Part shown: positions 1 to 7,002 of the stretch, one piece after another
How the letters are laid out: every line of letters begins with the position of its first letter
Position numbering within the stretch: the stretch's first letter is position 1
Assembly: GCA_028679405.1 (NCBI GenBank)
Contig: JAJRBP010000216.1
Location: forward strand, 1-10,137
DNA length: 10,137 nucleotides
Reading direction: 5' to 3'
Source: Methanoregulaceae archaeon
Lineage (GTDB): Archaea > Halobacteriota > Methanomicrobia > Methanomicrobiales > Methanospirillaceae
Program-made: the position numbers and the translations under genes
Notes under the pieces: model-generated
Database searches by the model: none
Told to the model about the DNA's origin: nothing
What the model saw: only the letters and a program-made list of their open reading frames with translations

Positions 1-49
1 GATTTCAAAAATAGTATATCATCCCAGGATTCGTGTGTCGGGAAGCAGC

Positions 50-991
50 ATGATCAGCATAATTGTGGTGAATTATAACGGGAAGAGGTATCTCACCGAC
101 TGCTTTGCCGCCCTGCAGGAACAAACATTCAGGGACTTTGAAGTGATTCTTGTCGATAATGCCTCATCTGACGGGAGTGCCGAGTTCGTAGGTAGTAATT
201 TTCCATGGGTCATCCTGGTGAGGAACCAGGAAAATCGTGGCTATGCAGGAGGGGTGAACACCGGGATCAGAGCTGCGGGAGGTGAGTTCATCCTTACCCT
301 CAATAACGATACCATCCCCGAGCGCGATTTCGTCGAACGGCTTGTCCGTCCCTTTTCACAGAGTGAGGATGTAGGGATGTGTGCATCCAAGATGCTCCTT
401 CCCGATGGGAGGATTAATTCGACGGGTATATGCGTGTCAAGAAGCGGTGCGAGCTGGGACCGGGGTCGTGAGATGCCGGATGACGGCAGATTCGACAGGG
501 AAGGAGAGGTATTCGGTCCCTGTGCCGGAGCTGCCCTCTACCGCAGAAAAATGCTCGAACAGATCGGACTGTTCGATGAAGATTTCTTTCTTTTCATGGA
601 GGATGTTGACCTCGCCCTCAGGGCCCGGATGTCAGGATGGAGGTGCATATATGTCCCTACCGCACGGGTTTTTCACTACCACGGTGGTACCGCGGGGGTC
701 GGTTCTGATTGTGCCGTTTACTATGGAAACAGGAATATAATCTGGTACCCTTTCAAGGATTATCCCTGGTCGTTTATGGTGACTTCAATATTCTGGATAG
801 CGGGAAGGACGATGGGTACCATACCATATTACATCATCAGGGGAAAAGCAGCGGTAATCCTTAAGTCAAAGATTGATGGAATTATGGGAATTCCAGGGAT
901 GCTGCGGAAGAGAAAGGGGATCAGGCGAACCCTGCCGGCCAGGGAGATCGCTGCACTGTTTCATACCTGGTGCAACATGAATGGGAATTAA
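50..991 (+). CDS. Family 2 glycosyltransferase (rhamnosyltransferase-like GT-A enzyme)
   Basis: Probably transfers a sugar from a nucleotide-sugar donor onto a growing surface or lipid-linked glycan, on the cytoplasmic side of the membrane. Numbering from a GTG at 35, residues 9-16 read IIVVNYNG, 40-48 VDNASSDGS, 67-77 NRGYAGGVNTG, 89-92 LNND (in the place of the GT-A metal-binding DxD), 161-171 GPCAGAALYRR, and 178-196 contain FMEDVDLALR, the acceptor-side ED motif of this rhamnosyltransferase-like group. HYHG follows at 214-217. The C-terminal part (about 240-270) is hydrophobic and aromatic and may touch the membrane. I prefer ATG 50 because GT2 proteins normally begin just before the first beta strand (MISIIVVNYNG). 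GTG 35 is possible, and the frame stays open to the window's left edge, so a longer protein cannot be excluded. It converges on the GT4 gene 22 nt away. Donor and acceptor are unknown. Confidence 0.9.
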   Translation: MISIIVVNYNGKRYLTDCFAALQEQTFRDFEVILVDNASSDGSAEFVGSNFPWVILVRNQENRGYAGGVNTGIRAAGGEFILTLNNDTIPERDFVERLVRPFSQSEDVGMCASKMLLPDGRINSTGICVSRSGASWDRGREMPDDGRFDREGEVFGPCAGAALYRRKMLEQIGLFDEDFFLFMEDVDLALRARMSGWRCIYVPTARVFHYHGGTAGVGSDCAVYYGNRNIIWYPFKDYPWSFMVTSIFWIAGRTMGTIPYYIIRGKAAVILKSKIDGIMGIPGMLRKRKGIRRTLPAREIAALFHTWCNMNGN

Positions 992-1000
992 AAATGAGAT

Positions 1001-1018
1001 ACTGATCCGCTGATCAGT
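1001..1018 (-). terminator. Hairpin between convergent glycosyltransferase genes
   Basis: ACTGATC (1001-1007) and GATCAGT (1012-1018) form a perfect 7-bp stem with a 4-nt loop, extendable by a G-T and an A-T pair. Read on the minus strand the stem is followed by ATCTCATTTTTAA, a short T-run, so it could end the GT4 transcript. Its right arm overlaps the last codons of that gene. Termination on the + strand is less likely because no T-run follows there. Confidence 0.4.
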
Positions 1019-2150
1019 GTATGGGCTTTCTCGAAATATTTTCATAGACCTTCTCCACCTGATCAGTGATCAGGCTCCAGTCGAAACGTTCAGACTGAAT
1101 GATACACTTCTCCCGCATGGTGGATCGCCGTGCAAGACAATAACGAATCCCGCGCGCAAAATCTTCGGGAGAGTAAGTACAGAGTGAGCCGGTGTCCGGG
1201 GTGACAAACGACCTGGCGGCATTACGCGGGTGATCAATCGTCACGAGCGGAAGCCCGCAGGCCATGGCTTCGATCGCGGCGTTCCCAAAACCTTCCCGCA
1301 TGGACGGAAATACAAAAACCTTGGAGGATTTCATGAATCCGACGACCTCTTCGTAATCTTTCAGGAATCCTGTGAAGGTGACCGCCTCTTTTATACCCAG
1401 GTCTTTTGTGAGGGATTCGAGTCTGGTTCTTTCGGGGCCGTCTCCGATAATGACGCACTTAATCTGCGGGATTTCTGACCGCAGAAATGCCACTGTCCTG
1501 ATAAGCAGGTCTACGTTCTTCTCCTTGATCAACCTCCCTGCAAAAACGATGTCTGATTCAAAAGCCGATGGCAGCACCTTCCTTATCAGGTCAGAATCAA
1601 TTCCATTCGGGATAACCGCCGAAACACGGAGCCCGTGTTCATGCAGTAACTGCAGCCGGGTTGTCTCGGACCCCGCGATGTGAATGGCGGGGAGACGGGA
1701 AAGAAGCATCTCGACAATATTGCCAAAAAACCCGGAATATCCGAGGTACTGGTACCAATAGCCTTTCCATACCTCGAACCAGGTGACGATGAACCGGCTG
1801 CCTCCAAGGAATGCGCCGATGCGAGTCGTGAAGCAGTGGAGGTAGGGGAATTCCTGGCAGTCGACAATGTCAAACCTGTCCCGATAAAGGGGAAGGAAAC
1901 AGGACGATGCAAACAGGACGGCTTCCCCGACAGACCTGGTACCTCCATGATAAAATCGTGCATAGGGGCATATGCCATGGATATTAACTCCCTCCTTCAC
2001 GAAAACCTCCGGACCTTCCCAGAATTTCATGCAATAGATATGCACCTCGTGGCCTCGTCCCACGAGTCTTCTTGCAAGCTCCCACAGTCTTCGCTCGACA
2101 CCGCCAACCACATATGGGTAAACTGCGTCATACACGTAGGCAATCTTCAT
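1014..2150 (-). CDS. Family 4 (GT-B fold) glycosyltransferase
   Basis: Retaining GT-B glycosyltransferase, about 378 aa, the usual length for GT4 enzymes, probably cytoplasmic or peripheral at the membrane and involved in surface glycan synthesis. From the chosen start, residues 1-20 read as a first Rossmann strand followed by GGVER (16-20), typical of the acceptor-domain N-terminus. IPNGID (180-185) marks the start of the donor-binding domain, then FAGRLIKEKNVDLLI (203-217), GDGPER (236-241), and FPSMREGFGNAAIEAMACGLPLV (281-303) containing the E-x7-E pair at 286 and 294 that contacts the nucleotide sugar. I chose ATG 2150 because the protein then begins MKIAYVYD, the canonical family start. 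A start at 2180 adds ten non-conserved residues and overlaps the preceding gene by 20 nt. Neither start has a clear Shine-Dalgarno sequence. The gene follows the upstream GT2 gene by 10 nt, so it is probably translated from the same mRNA. The sugar is unknown. Confidence 0.92.
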   Translation of the reverse strand: MKIAYVYDAVYPYVVGGVERRLWELARRLVGRGHEVHIYCMKFWEGPEVFVKEGVNIHGICPYARFYHGGTRSVGEAVLFASSCFLPLYRDRFDIVDCQEFPYLHCFTTRIGAFLGGSRFIVTWFEVWKGYWYQYLGYSGFFGNIVEMLLSRLPAIHIAGSETTRLQLLHEHGLRVSAVIPNGIDSDLIRKVLPSAFESDIVFAGRLIKEKNVDLLIRTVAFLRSEIPQIKCVIIGDGPERTRLESLTKDLGIKEAVTFTGFLKDYEEVVGFMKSSKVFVFPSMREGFGNAAIEAMACGLPLVTIDHPRNAARSFVTPDTGSLCTYSPEDFARGIRYCLARRSTMREKCIIQSERFDWSLITDQVEKVYENISRKPIH

Positions 2151-2160
2151 CGTAGTGGCA

Positions 2161-3315
2161 TTATTTCGAACCCGGGTCATTCAGGAGCATCATACTGATA
2201 AAGATGGCGGAGAGGGCCAGTTCCAATCCTACGAAGATAAAGGAGAGGGAAACTACCGCGTTTGAGATCTGAGACATCCGGCCGAACCCCGCTGCCATCC
2301 AGTCTATAATTATCTTGATGCCGATCAGGAATCCGCAGAAAATTGTGAAACCCCCGAGGACGATGATCCATTCAAGGCTCCGGTAATCCATGATCGTATC
2401 GATAAAGCCTCTCCGGTCTTCGTACCCGTGGATCACCGAGTAAACTTTGATAGTAAGGCCCATAAGGATAGCCTGCATTCCTCCGGAGAAGAGAATGGCA
2501 CTGAGGATGAATGAATGAAGGTGGCTTGTCTCGATCTCACCGAATGTGTAGAAGAGCGCCATCAGTGATATTCCGAGTGCTGAGATGACCGCCCCTGGCA
2601 TCGCGAGGAATGGAATCGGTTTTAAGAGAAGAATATACCGGAGATGTCTCCATCCGTCGGCGAAGGAATGGAGTTTCGAGGGAGCGATTCGTGGAGAGTA
2701 ACTAATAGGGACCTCCTCGATGCGCATGCCCCTTTTTGCAGCCATGATCAGCATCTCGGAAGCAAATTCCATCCCCGTCGCATTGAACTGCAACCTGTCC
2801 AGGGCCTCCCTGGTTATCGCCCTGAACCCGCTGTGAGTGTCGGAAAATCGAGTTTTGAAAATAAGGTTGAGAATAAAGGTGAGCACCGGGTTTCCCACGT
2901 ACCGGTGAAGCCACGGCATGGCATTTCTCCTGATCTCTCCCTTGAATCGCGAGCCTACGACAAAATCGGCTCCTCTTTCCAAAGCGGAGAAAAATACCGG
3001 CAGTTCCAGGAAATCGTAGGTGTCGTCCGCATCTCCAAGAATGATAATCCGTCCGGTTGCATAGTCGAATGCCTCCCGATATGCCTCCCCATAACCTCGT
3101 TTTTTCGGATGGATGACAATAGCTCCCATGGATCTCGCAATATCCGGGGTCCTGTCGGTAGATGCATCTGAGACAATAATTTCTCCATGGATGCCTTTCT
3201 CGGCAAAAACCTTTTGAATTTTCGAAATACACGTGCCTATTGTTTGTTCCTCGTTCATCGCCGGTAATATGACCGATACATCGGGAGTCGATACGGAACC
3301 GGCTGTTTCATCCAA
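2161..3315 (-). CDS. Dolichol-phosphate sugar synthase-like GT2 with four C-terminal membrane helices
   Basis: Likely loads a hexose from a nucleotide sugar onto dolichyl phosphate, giving a lipid-linked donor for glycosylation outside the cell. Motifs in order: PAMNEE (18-23), SDASTDRT (49-56), RGYGEAYR (73-80), GDADDTYD (94-101, metal site), VVGSRF (119-124), DTHSGFRA (159-166), FASEM (184-188) and PISYSPR (203-209), all typical of DPM1/GtrB-type enzymes. Four hydrophobic stretches follow, near 236-257, 268-290, 316-337 and 352-376, as in multi-helix members of this family. The only reasonable start is TTG 3315, ten codons before the conserved core. An ATG at 3311 is in another frame, and no in-frame ATG or GTG precedes the catalytic domain. 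Only a poor AGGG lies upstream. It begins 78 nt after pstB on the same strand, so read-through from pst is possible. Mannose versus glucose specificity cannot be read from the sequence. Confidence 0.9.
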   Translation of the reverse strand: MDETAGSVSTPDVSVILPAMNEEQTIGTCISKIQKVFAEKGIHGEIIVSDASTDRTPDIARSMGAIVIHPKKRGYGEAYREAFDYATGRIIILGDADDTYDFLELPVFFSALERGADFVVGSRFKGEIRRNAMPWLHRYVGNPVLTFILNLIFKTRFSDTHSGFRAITREALDRLQFNATGMEFASEMLIMAAKRGMRIEEVPISYSPRIAPSKLHSFADGWRHLRYILLLKPIPFLAMPGAVISALGISLMALFYTFGEIETSHLHSFILSAILFSGGMQAILMGLTIKVYSVIHGYEDRRGFIDTIMDYRSLEWIIVLGGFTIFCGFLIGIKIIIDWMAAGFGRMSQISNAVVSLSFIFVGLELALSAIFISMMLLNDPGSK

Positions 3316-3351
3316 ATAAAATACCCTATTATAACTCTTTTTTCCGGGGCA

Positions 3352-3388
3352 TAAGATTAATGGATTGAAAAGAAGCGGATTAATCTTA
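3352..3388 (-). terminator. 10-bp inverted repeat after pstB
   Basis: TAAGATTAAT (3352-3361) and ATTAATCTTA (3379-3388) are perfect reverse complements separated by 17 nt, in the 78-nt gap between the pstB stop and the next gene. On the minus strand the loop contains CTTCTTTTC, which could act as an archaeal U-rich stop. No T-run follows the stem. It may instead be a regulator site for the glycosyltransferase unit. Confidence 0.4.
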
Positions 3389-3393
3389 CTTCG

Positions 3394-4152
3394 CTATCCG
3401 AAGACTCCTTCGATGTATGCTGCGGTCCTGGGATCTTTGGGATGGAAGAACACCTCGTTTGCAGGGCCGTATTCAACAAGTTCTCCCAGGTAAAGAAAAA
3501 TTACGTAATCTGCGAGTCTTTTTGCCTGTCGAAGGATATGCGTAACAAATACTATCGTATAGTCGTTTTTCAGTGAAGACAATTCAGTCTCAATATGTTT
3601 TGCAGAAACAGGATCGAGTGACGACGTTACTTCATCGCAGAGCAGAACCTCGGGTTGGACGGCAAGCGCCCTTGCAAGGCATAACCGCTGCTGCTGTCCT
3701 ATTGAAAGCTTTGCTGCAGGGTCTTCGAGACGTTCCTTTACTTCACTCCAGAGCCCGACGGTATTCAGACATCTTTCGACAATTTCATCGAGATCTGTCC
3801 GCTTCCTCTGTCCATGAATTCTCGGACCGTACGCGATATTGTCGTATATGGACATTGGAAGGGGATTGGGAGTCTGGGCTATCATCCCGACCTTTTTTCT
3901 GAGCAGGGATACATCTATCCCACTCCCATAGATATTTTCACCATCAATGTGGACATCCCCTTCGATATCGATCTCCTCGACGAGATCGATCATCCGGTTC
4001 ATGCATTTCAGCATGGTTGATTTTCCGCATCCTGATGGGCCGATGATTGCAGTAATCTTATTCGGGGGAATGCTGACCGATATATCCTTCAGGATATTCC
4101 GGTCTCCAATCCTGACATTCAGGTGTGATATCGTTATTGGTTTTCCTGCCAT
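3394..4152 (-). CDS. pstB: Phosphate ABC transporter ATP-binding protein PstB
   Basis: ATPase that powers phosphate import through PstC and PstA on the cytoplasmic face of the membrane. At 252 aa it has the normal length. Walker A GPSGCGKST is at 38-46, the Q-loop glutamine at 93 within IAQTPNPLPMSIYDNIAYGPR (the PNP..MSIYDN..YGPRIHG run is a PstB hallmark), the ABC signature at 149-153, Walker B VLLCDE at 169-174 and the switch histidine at 205; LGELVEYG follows near 222-229. Two positions are unusual: the signature is LSIGQ rather than LSGGQ, and the residue after the catalytic glutamate is V (DEVTS) rather than P (DEPTS). The catalytic residues are intact, so it should be active. ATG 4152 lies 11 nt after the pstA stop and follows TTAGGCGGAAC, an acceptable ribosome binding site. 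It is the last gene of the operon; no phoU follows. Confidence 0.96.
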   Translation of the reverse strand: MAGKPITISHLNVRIGDRNILKDISVSIPPNKITAIIGPSGCGKSTMLKCMNRMIDLVEEIDIEGDVHIDGENIYGSGIDVSLLRKKVGMIAQTPNPLPMSIYDNIAYGPRIHGQRKRTDLDEIVERCLNTVGLWSEVKERLEDPAAKLSIGQQQRLCLARALAVQPEVLLCDEVTSSLDPVSAKHIETELSSLKNDYTIVFVTHILRQAKRLADYVIFLYLGELVEYGPANEVFFHPKDPRTAAYIEGVFG

Positions 4153-4163
4153 GTTCCGCCTAA

Positions 4164-5015
4164 CTATTTGATCACGTATTTCTTAAATCTCTGCGAGAGG
4201 ATCCGTGAGCAGAGGCTCAGGGCAAGCACGATGGCGAGGAGGATAATCCCGGATGCATATGCACGTGCCTGGACTTCGGGGACGGGACTCCCCAGCTGGA
4301 AGAATATTGCGAGAGGGAGGGTCGCAACCGCGTCCCCGAGAGACGTGGGAATCTGATCGGTATAACCGGCCGTGAACAGAACAGACGCCGCATCGCCTAT
4401 CCCCCGGCCCAGCGCGAGCAGGAATGCGGTGACGATACCAGGAAGCGATTGTCTGAGCACGACATGCCAGAGGGTTTCGAACCGTGTGGCCCCCATCATA
4501 AATGACGCCTCTTTCAGTTTTGGAGAGACGGTCTGCATCACCTCGTCGAGCCCCCGGGTAAGGAGTGGAGTGATGAAGAGGGCTACCGTTATGATTCCCC
4601 AGAAGAGCGAGACTCTCTCATGGAGCCCGATCATGATAATGAACACAAAAGCCCCGTAGATGAGCGACGGGATACCGGATGCAACGTCGAGGGAGATCCT
4701 GACAAATGCTGCAATCTTCGATCTCCCTGCATACTGGTTCAGGTACCATGCTATCGGGAGGCTGATGAGAAATGCAAGGGCGATTGCCCCCGCAGCAAGA
4801 TATAGTGATCCCGCAATTGCGTTCAGGATGCCTCCTCCTTTGCCAAGGTAATAACCTCCCTGGGGGGTCTGTGTGATCATTGCGAGGGAGAGGGCTGGTG
4901 CTCCACGGATCACGACCACGATGAAAACTGCAGCCAGGGACCCCAATACTATGAGGAGGGAAGCGATCATAAGCCCCTTGAACAGCTGTTCCTCCGTCTT
5001 CCTCCAGTCAACCAT
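4164..5015 (-). CDS. pstA: Phosphate ABC transporter permease PstA
   Basis: One of two membrane permeases forming the phosphate channel. The 283-aa protein starts MVDWRKTEEQ and has about six hydrophobic segments near residues 14-37, 66-90, 116-134, 137-155, 195-215 and 253-272. The EAA loop that docks on PstB lies at about 169-194 (EASFMMGATRFETLW then LRQSLPGI), and GRGIGDAASV follows at 203-212. The open frame continues 107 codons upstream, but that stretch is an out-of-frame reading of pstC, rich in Arg and Gly with no membrane character. The start at 5015 is supported by TGATG, in which the pstC stop and the pstA start share one base, and by a GGGGGAT ribosome binding site about 7 nt before the ATG. 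The two permeases are probably translationally coupled to give equal amounts. Confidence 0.95.
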   Translation of the reverse strand: MVDWRKTEEQLFKGLMIASLLIVLGSLAAVFIVVVIRGAPALSLAMITQTPQGGYYLGKGGGILNAIAGSLYLAAGAIALAFLISLPIAWYLNQYAGRSKIAAFVRISLDVASGIPSLIYGAFVFIIMIGLHERVSLFWGIITVALFITPLLTRGLDEVMQTVSPKLKEASFMMGATRFETLWHVVLRQSLPGIVTAFLLALGRGIGDAASVLFTAGYTDQIPTSLGDAVATLPLAIFFQLGSPVPEVQARAYASGIILLAIVLALSLCSRILSQRFKKYVIK

Positions 5016-5902
5016 CAGGATATCCCCCTTTTCACACGAATAAGAACGATATTTGCAATTATATTGAAAATAACCACGACGACGAGCAGGAGTAAAGCGG
5101 CAAACATCAGGGCCGAGTCGTAGAGCGGTATCGACATCATCTCCCCGTAGTTGTTTGCGATAAGAGCAGGGATCGGATAGGCCGGATCGAACAGTGAGGA
5201 GGGGATCTTCGCCACATTTCCCACGACCATAAGGACGGCCATGGTCTCGCCAAATGCACGCGAGAACCCGAGGACCACTGCTGCCACGATACCGGGGAAG
5301 GCTTTCCGGAAAACGACGTACTTCACCGTTTCCCACCGGTTCGCGCCCATCGCAAGCGAGGCAATACGCATATCTTCAGGCACTGCCGTGAGAACTTCAA
5401 AGGCGATGGAGGTGATCAGGGGAACCACCATGATGGCAAGGACCAGGCCCCCGGTCAGCACGCAGTAACCGGAAGTAGAAATATGAAAGGCGGGGGCAAT
5501 CAGGTCTTTCACGAGTGGGACCAGGAGCAGAACCCCGAACAGGCCGAATACGATCGATGGGATTCCTGCGAGGAGATCGATAAGGGGCTGAACGGTCGCT
5601 TTAATTCTCCTGTGAGCATATTGCGAGAGATAAATCGCTGAAAAGAGGGATATCGGGATGGAGAGTGCCATCGCGACGAAGGTCACCCATACTGTCCCGG
5701 CGATAAACGGGAGAAAACCAAACTTGCCTGCCATTGGTTGCCAGACACTTGAAAAGAGGAGGGTTGGCAGGGACTGATTCAGGAGTATCTCCTGGGAGCG
5801 GATACACAATACGCCAGTCATTACAATAAGGAGAAGACTGGCAGCAAATGCGGGGATAAAAGTTAATCGTCCGACTATCCGGTCGATAATTTGTCTTTTC
5901 AT
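5015..5902 (-). CDS. pstC: Phosphate ABC transporter permease PstC
   Basis: Partner permease of PstA in the PstSCAB importer. The 295-aa protein has hydrophobic segments near residues 12-34, 65-92, 112-131, 146-164, 204-227 and 263-287, which fits six membrane spans. The EAA loop is at 175-205 (PEDMRIASLAMGANRWETV and then FRKAFPGI), followed by GFSRAFGETMAV (212-223), a strongly conserved PstC stretch. LAGIPSIVFGLFG (111-123) is also typical of PstC. The start at ATG 5902 gives a short cytoplasmic N-terminus before the first span, and GGCGGG about 7 nt upstream may serve as ribosome binding site. The gene follows pstS after 36 nt and overlaps pstA by one base. Family assignment is secure; PstC rather than PstA is indicated by the FGET motif and its place first after pstS. 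Confidence 0.95.
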   Translation of the reverse strand: MKRQIIDRIVGRLTFIPAFAASLLLIVMTGVLCIRSQEILLNQSLPTLLFSSVWQPMAGKFGFLPFIAGTVWVTFVAMALSIPISLFSAIYLSQYAHRRIKATVQPLIDLLAGIPSIVFGLFGVLLLVPLVKDLIAPAFHISTSGYCVLTGGLVLAIMVVPLITSIAFEVLTAVPEDMRIASLAMGANRWETVKYVVFRKAFPGIVAAVVLGFSRAFGETMAVLMVVGNVAKIPSSLFDPAYPIPALIANNYGEMMSIPLYDSALMFAALLLLVVVVIFNIIANIVLIRVKRGIS

Positions 5903-5938
5903 CGGAAACCCGCCGTCGAAATTGATGAATGGATTGGA

Positions 5939-6916
5939 TTATCCATTGACCTGTTTAAGCTCAGCCTGAATCTTTTCTGACGAGATCGGGATATAACCGG
6001 TTTCAAGGGCGTATTTCTGCCCGTCTGTCAGTATCCAGGCGACAAAATCTTTCGTCGGTCCTTTGAAGGACCCGCGTGTGACTATGTTCAGTTCCCTTGA
6101 AGGTGGTGAAGGATATGCCCCTGTATCGATTGCATGGATGATATCCTGGCGGGTTCCATAGAAATCCTCAGCCGGATCAATCACGCCGTTATCATTCAGA
6201 TCCAGCTTCAGGATAGAAAGCCCAGTAATTGGTTTTTCAGTCGTCGGATCATAGGCGAAATTGATATTGTTGTACCCGATTCCAAGCCGGTCGTTCCTGA
6301 CTGCCTCCGCAACCCCGGGATCCGCATTTACTCCTACGCCCTTCAGGTCTTCCTGGGTATAATTGCCGATATACTGTGCCCAGATTGTCGCAGCTCCACA
6401 TGCATCAGACCGCGTATAGACGTTGATCTTATCCTGCGTTACCGATCTTCCCGCCACACTTCCCCAGTCGGTCACGGTGTTGTTGATGTAAATCGCCTTG
6501 AGCAGGGTCCTGTTGATACCCTTTGAATTCAGATCGGAAATTACAGGATTATTCACATTTATCGTTCCAATAACTGCATCCTTCACCACCGCAACATAGG
6601 CCGCACCCTGGGCGATTTCCTGCGGGTAAATTTCTCTTGAAACCATACCGATATCAGCAAGGCCGTTAAGCGCGTCGGTCATCCCTTTGCCCGCACCTCC
6701 CCCGGAGATCTCGATGATGACCTCGGGATGTATTTTCCTGTACTCCTCAGCCCATTTTACCATCATGGGATAGAGTGCGAAAGCACCGGAGACGGTAATC
6801 TTTCCGCCGCCCGAAGGGTTGGTCGAAGTCGCATTGGTACTTGGGGTATTAGCACAACCGGCCACGAGGAGACCAGCCAATACCATGACAACGGCAAGAA
6901 GTGCATATCCTTTCAT
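5939..6916 (-). CDS. pstS: Phosphate-binding lipoprotein PstS with an EF-hand-like loop
   Basis: Extracellular phosphate-binding subunit that delivers phosphate to PstCA. The 325-aa precursor has a signal sequence and lipobox LVAGC (17-21), so the mature protein is probably anchored through Cys21, followed by a Thr/Asn/Ser-rich linker (22-38). The binding domain starts near 39. SGAFALYP (43-50), SGGGAGKG (71-78), a SRE at 93-95 and RSDACGAATIW (169-179) match the positions where PstS-type proteins contact the ligand, though the last is CGAA rather than the more usual GSGT. Residues 239-250 (DLNDNGVIDPAE) fit the 12-residue EF-hand/dockerin calcium loop pattern, which classical bacterial PstS lacks. 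ATG 6916 is preceded by AAGGAGG eight nt upstream, the strongest ribosome binding site in the operon, consistent with the binding protein being made in excess. The operon context makes phosphate the likely ligand; another oxyanion cannot be excluded. Confidence 0.93.
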   Translation of the reverse strand: MKGYALLAVVMVLAGLLVAGCANTPSTNATSTNPSGGGKITVSGAFALYPMMVKWAEEYRKIHPEVIIEISGGGAGKGMTDALNGLADIGMVSREIYPQEIAQGAAYVAVVKDAVIGTINVNNPVISDLNSKGINRTLLKAIYINNTVTDWGSVAGRSVTQDKINVYTRSDACGAATIWAQYIGNYTQEDLKGVGVNADPGVAEAVRNDRLGIGYNNINFAYDPTTEKPITGLSILKLDLNDNGVIDPAEDFYGTRQDIIHAIDTGAYPSPPSRELNIVTRGSFKGPTKDFVAWILTDGQKYALETGYIPISSEKIQAELKQVNG

Positions 6917-6922
6917 TTGAAT

Positions 6923-6930
6923 TTCCTCCT
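6923..6930 (-). promoter_or_regulatory. Strong ribosome binding site of pstS
   Basis: On the minus strand AAAGGAGG is followed by AAATTCAA and then the ATG at 6916. It is a near-perfect anti-16S match at about 8 nt spacing, fixes the pstS start, and shows that the mRNA has a true leader that must begin upstream of 6930. Confidence 0.7.
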
Positions 6931-6938
6931 TTCAAATA

Positions 6939-6967
6939 TATTGGTATATTACCAATAGGTATTGGTA
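6939..6967. promoter_or_regulatory. Candidate operator: three alternating TATTGGTA half-sites upstream of pstS
   Basis: TATTGGTA lies at 6939-6946, its reverse complement TACCAATA at 6950-6957 and TATTGGTA again at 6960-6967. The centre copy pairs with both neighbours, giving two overlapping perfect dyads with 8-bp arms and spacers of 3 nt and 2 nt. Start-to-start distances are 11 and 10 bp, about one helical turn each. A 7-of-8 copy, TACCAAAA, is at 6997-7004. The array sits just upstream of the pstS ribosome binding site, in the expected leader or start-of-transcription zone, so a bound protein would most simply repress pst. The divergent AbrB-domain protein is the nearest candidate ligand (inference). 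Confidence 0.6.
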
Positions 6968-7002
6968 TTCATCCATTAATACTTTTTTTGGAACTCTACC
7001 AA

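Noticed and set aside
2151..2180. Ten extra N-terminal residues on the GT4 protein (start at 2180)
   Set aside because: They are not part of the family N-terminus and overlap the upstream gene. The protein beginning MKIAYVYD at 2150 fits better.
1680..2198. A 172-codon + strand frame opposite the GT4 gene
   Set aside because: No recognisable domain, and it is antisense to a gene with full family motifs.
2644..3232. Frames of about 175 codons on both strands within the dolichol-phosphate-sugar-synthase-like gene
   Set aside because: They lack domain character and overlap the catalytic motifs of the real gene, so they are shadows.
5016..5336. A 107-codon N-terminal extension of PstA
   Set aside because: It is an out-of-frame reading of pstC, rich in Arg and Gly with no membrane segment. 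The real start at 5015 has a ribosome binding site and a TGATG coupling with pstC.
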